In this document: positions 57,984 through 64,000 of the stretch, one piece after another | Numbering within the stretch: the stretch's first letter is position 1 | How the letters are laid out: the number at the start of each line of letters is the position of its first letter | From: Gemmatimonadales bacterium | Lineage (GTDB): Bacteria > Gemmatimonadota > Gemmatimonadetes > Gemmatimonadales > GWC2-71-9 | DNA length: 64,000 nt | Assembly: GCA_036265815.1 (NCBI GenBank) | Contig: DATAOI010000022.1 | Coordinates: 83,186 to 147,185 of the forward strand | Reading direction: 5' to 3' | The notes under the pieces: generated by a model | Told to the model about the DNA's origin: nothing | The model's database searches: none | The model's input: the letters and a program-made list of their open reading frames with translations, nothing else | Translations under genes and position numbers: made by a program

Positions 57984-58364
57984 TTACCGGTTCCTCGGGA
58001 TCGGCTGCTCCGACTTGACGGCGATCCGCTCCACGGTGCCGTCGGCGTCCACCCGGCGCCGGACCCGGGTGGGCTCCCCGCTCTTGGGATCGATCAGCAT
58101 CGCCTTCGAATGATGGATCGGCGCCGGGAACTCCACGATCCCGGCCTCCGACGTCTGGGTGGCCCGCCGGTGCCGCTTCACCACGTTGACGCCCTCGATG
58201 GTGATGCGCGCGGTCTTGGGGTTCACCCGCAGCACCCGGCCCCGCTTGCCTTTGTCGTCACCCGAGATGACCTGGACCGTGTCACCCTTGGTGATCCGGA
58301 GGCGCGTCCGTACCGGCGCCTGGTGGCGCACCCGCTTGGCCTTCTTATAGACGAGCGGCTTCAT
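57984..58364 (-). CDS. rplX: Ribosomal protein L24
   Basis: A 50S assembly initiator. The chain has the KOW motif ([24 protein letters not shown], here only [18 protein letters not shown] is given) and the usual [12 protein letters not shown], then a C-terminal extension to 126 residues, longer than the usual ~104. The extra residues (about 100-126) are Arg/Val/Glu-rich. It follows rplN by 1 nt and is 1 nt before rplE. A normal assignment aside from the tail. Confidence 0.96.
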   Translation of the reverse strand: MKPLVYKKAKRVRHQAPVRTRLRITKGDTVQVISGDDKGKRGRVLRVNPKTARITIEGVNVVKRHRRATQTSEAGIVEFPAPIHHSKAMLIDPKSGEPTRVRRRVDADGTVERIAVKSEQPIPRNR

Positions 58365-58365
58365 G

Positions 58366-58734
58366 CTACAGTACCTCCGGGGCGAGCGAGACGATCTTCA
58401 TGTAGCGCTTCTCGCGCAGCTCCCGGGCGACCGGGCCGAAGATGCGGGTGGCCCGCGGCTCGCCCGCGTCGTTGATCAGGACAGCGGCATTCTCGTCGAA
58501 CCGGATGTAGGAGCCGTCCTTCCGGCGGGTCTCCTTGGCCGTCCGCACGATGACCGCCTTGGCCACGTCGCCCTTCTTCACCTGGCCGGTGGGAATGGCG
58601 TCCTTGATGGCCACCACCACGATGTCGCCCAGGCCGGCGTAGCGACGCTTGCTCCCGCCCAGCACGCGGATCACCAGCGCCCGGCGGGCGCCCGAATTGT
58701 CCGCGATCCGAAGAATCGATTCCTGTTGCACCAT
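58366..58734 (-). CDS. rplN: Ribosomal protein L14
   Basis: A 50S protein at the subunit interface. The 122-residue chain has the conserved opening [20 protein letters not shown] and the later [21 protein letters not shown], with the normal length for bacteria. It is spaced 2 nt from rpsQ and 1 nt from rplX. No unusual features. Confidence 0.97.
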   Translation of the reverse strand: MVQQESILRIADNSGARRALVIRVLGGSKRRYAGLGDIVVVAIKDAIPTGQVKKGDVAKAVIVRTAKETRRKDGSYIRFDENAAVLINDAGEPRATRIFGPVARELREKRYMKIVSLAPEVL

Positions 58735-58736
58735 GG

Positions 58737-59006
58737 CTATTTGGCCCGGAGGACGATGTCGGTGACCCGCCAGCGCACCGTCTTGGCGAGCGGCCGGGTC
58801 TCCATGATGCGGACCGTGTCACCGGTCTTGGCGCCCTGCTCGTTCCGCGCCTTGACCGTCTTGGTCCGGGTGACCTGCTTGCCGTACACCGGGTGCGCGT
58901 AGCGCCGGACCAGGGAGACGGTGACCGTCTTCTCCATCTTGTCGCTGGTCACTACGCCCGTGCGGGTCTTCCGCTTGGCCCGCGTCCGCGTCGCCTGGTC
59001 AGCCAT
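58737..59006 (-). CDS. rpsQ: Ribosomal protein S17
   Basis: A 30S protein with an OB fold. The 89-residue chain has [18 protein letters not shown] and the following [17 protein letters not shown], matching S17. A short basic N-terminal stretch (ATRTRAKRK) precedes the core. It overlaps rpmC by 8 nt, and rplN follows after 2 nt. Identification is firm. Confidence 0.96.
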   Translation of the reverse strand: MADQATRTRAKRKTRTGVVTSDKMEKTVTVSLVRRYAHPVYGKQVTRTKTVKARNEQGAKTGDTVRIMETRPLAKTVRWRVTDIVLRAK

Positions 59007-59193
59007 GGGCTTGCTTCTCCCGGAGAATCGTTTGCAGCCGCGCGATGTCGCGCCGGATGGCCCGGAAGCGCATCGGGTTCTCGATCGACTCGGTGGCGGA
59101 CCGGAAGCGCAGGTTGAAGCGCTCGGTGACGAGCTCCTCCAGCCGGGTCTTCAGGGTCTCCACCGACATCTCCCTGATCTCGTTCGCCTTCAT
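58999..59193 (-). CDS. rpmC: Ribosomal protein L29
   Basis: A small 50S protein near the exit tunnel. The 64-residue, two-helix chain has [20 protein letters not shown] and [19 protein letters not shown], as in L29. It overlaps the start of rpsQ by 8 nt and follows rplP by 3 nt. Normal in length and place. Confidence 0.95.
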   Translation of the reverse strand: MKANEIREMSVETLKTRLEELVTERFNLRFRSATESIENPMRFRAIRRDIARLQTILREKQAHG

Positions 59194-59196
59194 CGC

Positions 59197-59610
<414 letters not shown>

Positions 59611-59615
59611 CGGAC

Positions 59616-60275
59616 TCAGGCCCCCGTGCTGTAGGTACGGCCGGACACGTCCTCGATCACCTCGCCCTTGAAGATCCAGACCTTGATGCCAATGGTGCCG
59701 TAGGTGGTCTTCGCGGTGCTGGTGGCGTAGTCGATGTCCGCCCGCAGCGTGTGCAGGGGCACCCGGCCCTCGTGGTACCCCTCGGTGCGCGCGATCTCCG
59801 CCCCGCCCAGCCGGCCCGCCGCGCGGACCTTGATGCCCTGGGCCCCCATCCGCATCGCGCTCTGCACCGCCCGCTTCATGGCGCGGCGGAAGGAGATCCG
59901 CTGGGTGAGCTGGTGCGCGATGTTGTCGCCGACCAGCTGGGCCGAGAGCTCCGGCCGCTTGATCTCTTCCACGTTGATGGCCGCTTCCTTGCCGGTGAGC
60001 TGGGCCAGCTCGTCGCGCAGCTTGTCCACCTCGGCGCCCCGCTTCCCGATCACCACGCCCGGCCGCCCGGTGTGCACCGTGATGGTGACCTTGCCGGGCC
60101 GCCGCTCGATGTCGATCTGGGCGATGGCCGCGTGGCCCAGCCGCTGCTTCAGGTACTTCCGGACCAGCTCGTCCTCCTTGAGCAGCGCCGGCATGTCCTT
60201 GGTGGCGAACCACCGGGACGACGACTGCTTGACGATGCCGAGCCGGAGCCCGATCGGGTGCGTCTTCTGGCCCAT
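59616..60275 (-). CDS. rpsC: Ribosomal protein S3
   Basis: Forms part of the mRNA entry site on the 30S subunit. The KH-type domain ([17 protein letters not shown] and [21 protein letters not shown]) and C-terminal [11 protein letters not shown] strand are present in a normal 219-residue chain that opens [12 protein letters not shown]. The start overlaps the rplV stop as TAATG, and rplP follows by 5 nt. Identification is firm. Confidence 0.97.
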   Translation of the reverse strand: MGQKTHPIGLRLGIVKQSSSRWFATKDMPALLKEDELVRKYLKQRLGHAAIAQIDIERRPGKVTITVHTGRPGVVIGKRGAEVDKLRDELAQLTGKEAAINVEEIKRPELSAQLVGDNIAHQLTQRISFRRAMKRAVQSAMRMGAQGIKVRAAGRLGGAEIARTEGYHEGRVPLHTLRADIDYATSTAKTTYGTIGIKVWIFKGEVIEDVSGRTYSTGA

Positions 60276-60631
60276 TACTCGTTCTCCTTGGCTTCCACGC
60301 GAATCTCCACGTGGCTGGTGCGCTTCCTGATGGGGGTGGCCCGCCCCTGCGCCGCCGCCGTGAAGCGCTTGAGCGGCTGCCCGCCGTTGACGATGGCGGT
60401 CTTCACGAAGAGCGCGTCCGGATCGAAGCTGGCGTTGTCCCGGAGCGCCTTCTGCTCCGCGTTGGCCACCGCCGACTTCAGCGTCTTGGCGATCTGCTTG
60501 GCCGCCAGCTTCTTGTTGAACTTGAGGATGGCGTACGCCTCGTTCACGTCCTTGCCGCGGATGAGATCGATGACGAGCCGCATCTTCCGGGGCGACTGGC
60601 GCACCAGCCGCTGAATCGCATAGCCGCTCAT
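60275..60631 (-). CDS. rplV: Ribosomal protein L22
   Basis: Contacts all 23S rRNA domains and lines the exit tunnel. The 118-residue chain has [20 protein letters not shown] and the extended hairpin region with [20 protein letters not shown]. It lies 2 nt after rpsS and overlaps rpsC by one base (TAATG). Normal in length and place. Confidence 0.97.
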   Translation of the reverse strand: MSGYAIQRLVRQSPRKMRLVIDLIRGKDVNEAYAILKFNKKLAAKQIAKTLKSAVANAEQKALRDNASFDPDALFVKTAIVNGGQPLKRFTAAAQGRATPIRKRTSHVEIRVEAKENE

Positions 60632-60633
60632 GA

Positions 60634-60924
60634 TTACTCCGGCTTGGCCTTCTTGTCCGCCACCAGCTTGCCGCTATGGCCGCGGAACAGCCGCGTCGGC
60701 GCGAACTCGCCCAGCTTGTGGCCGACCATGTTCTCGGTCACGTACACCGGGACGAACTTGTTCCCGTTGTGCACCGCGAAGGTGTGCCCCACGAACTCGG
60801 GCAGAATGGTGCTCGCCCGGCTCCAGGTCTTCACCACCCGCTTCTCGTTCTTGCTGTTGAGGACCTGGACCTTCTCCATGAGCGACTCCAGGACGAAGGG
60901 GCCCTTCTTTACGCTCCGCGCCAT
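60634..60924 (-). CDS. rpsS: Ribosomal protein S19
   Basis: Binds the head of the 30S subunit. The 96-residue chain has the usual [17 protein letters not shown] and [17 protein letters not shown], and a normal basic C-terminus ([11 protein letters not shown]). It overlaps the rplB stop by one base (TAATG) and rplV starts 2 nt later. Identification is firm. Confidence 0.97.
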   Translation of the reverse strand: MARSVKKGPFVLESLMEKVQVLNSKNEKRVVKTWSRASTILPEFVGHTFAVHNGNKFVPVYVTENMVGHKLGEFAPTRLFRGHSGKLVADKKAKPE

Positions 60925-61763
60925 TACTGTGTCGCCTTCCCGCGCTTCCGTCCGCGCACGATGAGCTTGGTAGAGGCCTTCTTCTTGTGCCGGGTCTTCC
61001 GGCCCTCCGGCTTGCCCCAGGGCGAGACCGGTGGCCGTCCGTTCGAGGACTTGCCCTTGCTGCTGCCCAGCGGGTGATCCACCGGGTTCATCGCCACGCC
61101 GCGGACTTTGGGCCGCCGGCCCAGCCAGCGGCTCTTGCCCGCTTTGCCCACCGAGAGAAGCTCGTGCTCCGAGTTGCCCACCTCGCCGACCGTGGCGAGA
61201 CAGCGGGCGTGCACCAGGCGCATCTCGCTCGACCGCAGCCGGAGGGTGACGTAGTCACCTTCCTTGGCCACCACCTGCGCGCTCGACCCGGCGGTCCGGG
61301 CCATCTGCCCGCCCTTGCCGATCTTGAGCTCGATGTTGTGCACCGTAGTGCCCAGGGGGATCTCACCCAGCGGCAGCGCGTTCCCGGTGCGGGTGTCGGT
61401 GCCCGGTCCGGACACCACGGTGTCGCCCTGGTTGAGCCCCTTGGGGTGCAGGATGTATCGCTTCTCCCCATCGGCGTAGACGATGAGGGCGATGCGGGCG
61501 CTCCGGTTGGGATCGTATTCGATCTCCGCGACCTTCCCCGGAATCCCGAACTTGTTCCGCTTGAAGTCGATCTTCCGGTACTGCCGCTTGTGGCCGCCGC
61601 CCCGGTGCCGGGACGTCAGATGACCCTGGTTGTTGCGCCCGCCGCTCTTCTTGAGCGGCTCGACCAGCGACTTCTCCGGCGTGGCCCGAGTGATCTCATC
61701 GAACCCGGACACCGACTTGAAGCGGGTGGCGGCCGTCATCGGCCGGAATTGCCTGATGCTCAT
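60924..61763 (-). CDS. rplB: Ribosomal protein L2 with altered catalytic-centre loop
   Basis: A key 50S protein near the peptidyl-transferase centre. The 279-residue chain has the normal core ([19 protein letters not shown], then [20 protein letters not shown]). In the C-terminal loop the usual NPVDHPHGGGEG is [12 protein letters not shown]: the first histidine of the DHP is kept, the second is Leu, and the Gly-Gly-Glu is Ser-Ser-Lys. The loop then runs [17 protein letters not shown] before the basic tail. It is 1 nt from rplW and overlaps rpsS. Assignment is firm; the loop is the unusual point. Confidence 0.97.
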   Translation of the reverse strand: MSIRQFRPMTAATRFKSVSGFDEITRATPEKSLVEPLKKSGGRNNQGHLTSRHRGGGHKRQYRKIDFKRNKFGIPGKVAEIEYDPNRSARIALIVYADGEKRYILHPKGLNQGDTVVSGPGTDTRTGNALPLGEIPLGTTVHNIELKIGKGGQMARTAGSSAQVVAKEGDYVTLRLRSSEMRLVHARCLATVGEVGNSEHELLSVGKAGKSRWLGRRPKVRGVAMNPVDHPLGSSKGKSSNGRPPVSPWGKPEGRKTRHKKKASTKLIVRGRKRGKATQ

Positions 61764-61764
61764 C

Positions 61765-62052
61765 TCAGCCCTCGAACACGGCGATCGAGTCGCCTTCTTT
61801 GAGCGTGACGATCGCCTTCTTCCAGCGCGGCGTCGTCCCGCGGGTGCGGCCGCGGGTGACCGAATGCCGGCGCATCTGCATGGTGCGGACGGCCGTGGCG
61901 GTGACCCCGAAGAGCTGCTGCAGTGCGTCCCGGATCTGGTACTTGTTGGCCTCCGGGTGCACCTCGAAGGCGTACTCCTTCCGCGTCTGGTAGGCGGCCG
62001 AGCTCTTCTCGGTCACCACCGGGCGGACGATGATCTGGTGCAGCGCGGGCAT
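61765..62052 (-). CDS. rplW: Ribosomal protein L23
   Basis: Docks trigger factor and SRP at the exit of the tunnel. The 95-residue chain opens [20 protein letters not shown] and has the central [21 protein letters not shown], as in L23. It follows rplD directly and precedes rplB by 1 nt. Normal in length. Confidence 0.96.
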   Translation of the reverse strand: MPALHQIIVRPVVTEKSSAAYQTRKEYAFEVHPEANKYQIRDALQQLFGVTATAVRTMQMRRHSVTRGRTRGTTPRWKKAIVTLKEGDSIAVFEG

Positions 62053-62919
62053 TTACTTGGACCCTTTCTTCTTCGGCTTCGACGCCGGCTTCTTGGCGGC
62101 GGGCTTCTTGGCCGCGGCCTTCTTGGCGGCCGGCTTCTTCGCCGCCTTCTTGGCCGACTTGGCCGCCTTCGCCGCCTTCTTCGCGGCCTGGGCGGCGGGC
62201 TTGCTCGACGCCTTCTTGGCCGGCTTGGCCGTGCTCCGGCTGGCCGAGCGTTTGGCCGGCCTGGCCTCGGCCGGCTGCTCGGGCTCGTCGGCCAGCGGCT
62301 CGGGCATGACGCCGGTGAGCGCGCCCTCTTCCACCACCACGGCGTCCGACCAGAGCACGTCGTACGCGGCGGCCTGGGTGTACCCCATCACGTCCACCGA
62401 CGGGATGTTGCGACCGCTGAGATAGACGTTCTCGTTGTGCTCGGCGGTGAGCAGCAGGACCTTGCGGCCCGCCAGGCCCAGGCTCGCCAGCAGCTGGGCC
62501 AGCTGCGCCGTTTTGGGAGCGCGGAAGGCGAACCGCTCCACCACGTGCAGCGCGCCTTCGCGGGCCCGCGCGTTGAGCGCCGACTTCCGCGCCAGCTGCT
62601 TGACCTTGCGCGGGATGTCGGTGCGATAGTCCCGCGGGCTCGGACCGAAGACGATGCCGCCGCCCCGCCAATGCGGTGCGCGGGTGGAGCCCTGCCGCGC
62701 CCGGCCGGTGCCCTTCTGCTTCCAGGGCTTCTGATTGCCACCGGAGACGAAGCTCCGGGTCTTGGTCTGGTGGGTGCCCTGGCGCTGGTTGTTCAGGAAC
62801 ACCTTCACCGCCTGGTGCAGCACCGGCTCGTTCACGGTGCCGTCGAAGTACTCCTCCGGCAGCGCGAACGTCGCGTCGCGCCGGGCGCCGGCAGCGGAGT
62901 AGTGCGGGGCCTCAATCAT
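62053..62919 (-). CDS. rplD: Ribosomal protein L4 with histone-H1-like Lys/Ala tail
   Basis: A primary 50S assembly protein lining the tunnel. The core to about residue 206 is normal ([18 protein letters not shown] and the later [18 protein letters not shown]). From about residue 207 to 288 comes an extra 80-residue tail, first acidic then built of Lys-Lys-Ala and Lys-Pro-Ala repeats ([18 protein letters not shown]), like histone H1 or the AlgP family. It overlaps rplC by 8 nt and is followed by rplW with no gap. The tail is the oddity; its role is unknown. Confidence 0.96.
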   Translation of the reverse strand: MIEAPHYSAAGARRDATFALPEEYFDGTVNEPVLHQAVKVFLNNQRQGTHQTKTRSFVSGGNQKPWKQKGTGRARQGSTRAPHWRGGGIVFGPSPRDYRTDIPRKVKQLARKSALNARAREGALHVVERFAFRAPKTAQLAQLLASLGLAGRKVLLLTAEHNENVYLSGRNIPSVDVMGYTQAAAYDVLWSDAVVVEEGALTGVMPEPLADEPEQPAEARPAKRSASRSTAKPAKKASSKPAAQAAKKAAKAAKSAKKAAKKPAAKKAAAKKPAAKKPASKPKKKGSK

Positions 62920-63538
62920 GACGGCTGGGTCCTCCCTGCTTCGCCACCGTGACGATGCCGTTCTTGGAGCCCGGGATGGCGCCGCGGACGAACAGGAGAT
63001 TCCGCTCCGCGTCCACCTTGACCACCGTCAGCCCGAGCTCGGTATGCCGCTCGGCGCCCATGTGGCCGGGCATCCGCTTGCCTTTGATGACCCGGGACGG
63101 GTCGGTGCCCGGGCTGATCGAGCCCGGCTTCCGGTGGCGGGTGTTGCCGTGGGTGGCCGGGCCGCCGCCGAAGCCGTAGCGGTGCACCACGCCCTGGAAT
63201 CCGCGACCCTTGGTGGTGCCGGTGACCTTCACCAGCTCGCCCGGCGCGAAGATGTCGACCTTCACCTCGGCGCCTGGCGCCGGCGACTGGCCGTCGGCAA
63301 CATCGAACACCCGGAGCACCTGCGGTGCCGTCTCCAGCCCCGCCTTCTTGGCGTGCCCCAGCTCCGCTCGCGTGGTGCGCTGGGCCCGCCGGGCGCCGAA
63401 GCCGAGCTGCACGCCGCCCTCGCGCACCTGCACCACGCGGCAGGGGCCGGCCTCGATGATCGTCACCGGCACCGCCGTGCCGTCCGCCGTGAACACCCGG
63501 GTCATCCCGAGCTTCCGGCCGATCAATCCAGTAGTCAT
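62912..63538 (-). CDS. rplC: Ribosomal protein L3
   Basis: A 50S assembly initiator near the peptidyl-transferase centre. The 208-residue chain opens [20 protein letters not shown] and has the conserved central [20 protein letters not shown] and [10 protein letters not shown] loop. Length is normal. It follows rpsJ by 2 nt and overlaps rplD by 8 nt. Identification is firm. Confidence 0.97.
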   Translation of the reverse strand: MTTGLIGRKLGMTRVFTADGTAVPVTIIEAGPCRVVQVREGGVQLGFGARRAQRTTRAELGHAKKAGLETAPQVLRVFDVADGQSPAPGAEVKVDIFAPGELVKVTGTTKGRGFQGVVHRYGFGGGPATHGNTRHRKPGSISPGTDPSRVIKGKRMPGHMGAERHTELGLTVVKVDAERNLLFVRGAIPGSKNGIVTVAKQGGPSRHD

Positions 63539-63540
63539 CG

Positions 63541-63849
63541 CTATTCGACCTTGATCTCGACGTCGACCCCGGCCGGGAGGTCGAGCTTGGTCAATGCGTC
63601 CATCGTCTGCGGACGGGAGTCGTTGATGTCCAGCAGCCGCTTGTGGGTCCGGAGCTCGAACTGCTCCCGGCTCTTCTTGTCGACGTGCGGGCTCCGGAGC
63701 ACCGTCCAGCGCTCGGTCTTGACCGGCAGCGGGATGGGGCCGGACACCTGGGCGCCGGTCTTCTCGGCGGTCCGGACGATGTCGGCCGCGGCCTGGTCCA
63801 GCACCACGTGATCGAAGGCCTTGAGCCGGATGCGGATTTTCTGCGTCAT
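63541..63849 (-). CDS. rpsJ: Ribosomal protein S10
   Basis: A 30S protein that also acts as NusE in antitermination. The 102-residue chain has [40 protein letters not shown], and the conserved [17 protein letters not shown]. It sits 13 bp after the tuf stop, so tuf and rpsJ are probably co-transcribed. rplC follows 2 nt later. Identification is firm. Confidence 0.97.
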   Translation of the reverse strand: MTQKIRIRLKAFDHVVLDQAAADIVRTAEKTGAQVSGPIPLPVKTERWTVLRSPHVDKKSREQFELRTHKRLLDINDSRPQTMDALTKLDLPAGVDVEIKVE

Positions 63850-63862
63850 GATGTGTCCGCCT

Positions 63863-64000
<138 letters not shown>

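Overview
This is a GC-rich bacterial chromosome segment, almost fully coding, with no mobile elements, CRISPR arrays, rRNA or recognisable tRNA genes. The gene content suggests a Gram-negative-type cell with an outer membrane: a TonB-dependent receptor, lipoproteins and a complete-looking murein-recycling set. A class II ribonucleotide reductase, a GWxTD-domain protein, a Ser/Thr kinase with a PEGA domain and a YpdA-type thiol reductase together fit Gemmatimonadota best. That assignment is an inference from gene content, not a phylogenetic result.

Layout. 1-297: start of an amidohydrolase gene that runs off the left edge, behind an AT-richer spacer carrying a perfect 19-bp palindrome. 0.5-4.5 kb (minus): operon ispG - ccdA-like - TlpA-like thioredoxin - secreted peroxiredoxin - secreted unknown, divergent from fabH. 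5.5-13 kb: aldo/keto reductase, small unknown and lone receiver-domain protein; class II ribonucleotide reductase nrdJ; gamma-carbonic-anhydrase-like protein coupled to a transmembrane Ser/Thr kinase. 13-19 kb: GWxTD/TPR protein and a lipoprotein-type N-acetylmuramoyl-L-alanine amidase, divergent from a PP2C phosphatase. 19-24 kb: ampG-like permease convergent with murQ-anmK-nagZ. 24-33 kb: gamma-glutamyltranspeptidase, glycine-zipper lipoprotein, ABC exporter, an operon of LOR/SDH-like protein - unknown - Fur - CcdA, and a TonB-dependent receptor. 33-41 kb (minus): glyQS - beta-propeller - 90-aa unknown - ubiquitin-like protein - HDAC-family deacetylase - dipeptide epimerase - priA. 41-52 kb: HEAT-like protein and HD-GYP protein; ypdA and purA; M28 peptidase, PilT-like ATPase and trpS; inositol monophosphatase and cyclodeaminase-family protein. 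51.5-64 kb (minus): the S10-spc ribosomal operon from the tuf end through rpsJ to secY, adk and map.

How the genes work together. murQ, anmK, nagZ and ampG, with the amidase and an L-Ala-D/L-Glu-type epimerase 13 kb away, make a murein-recycling route. Two CcdA-type electron conduits, a TlpA-like thioredoxin and a secreted peroxiredoxin point to envelope thiol chemistry. The kinase, the PP2C phosphatase and the HD-GYP protein are signalling elements. Operons are very tight: about ten gene pairs share a 4-nt ATGA or GTGA stop/start overlap.

Several transcription-unit leaders have a -10-like TANNNT hexamer ending 5-6 nt before the start codon, which suggests leaderless mRNAs (ispG, the receiver protein, the kinase, the amidase, trpS). 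The least explained items are the ubiquitin-like small protein in the HDAC operon, a 9-bp repeat family that forms a 37-bp-arm hairpin between secY and adk and also encodes the N-terminus of ribosomal protein L5, and the low-complexity tails on L4, L5 and S5.
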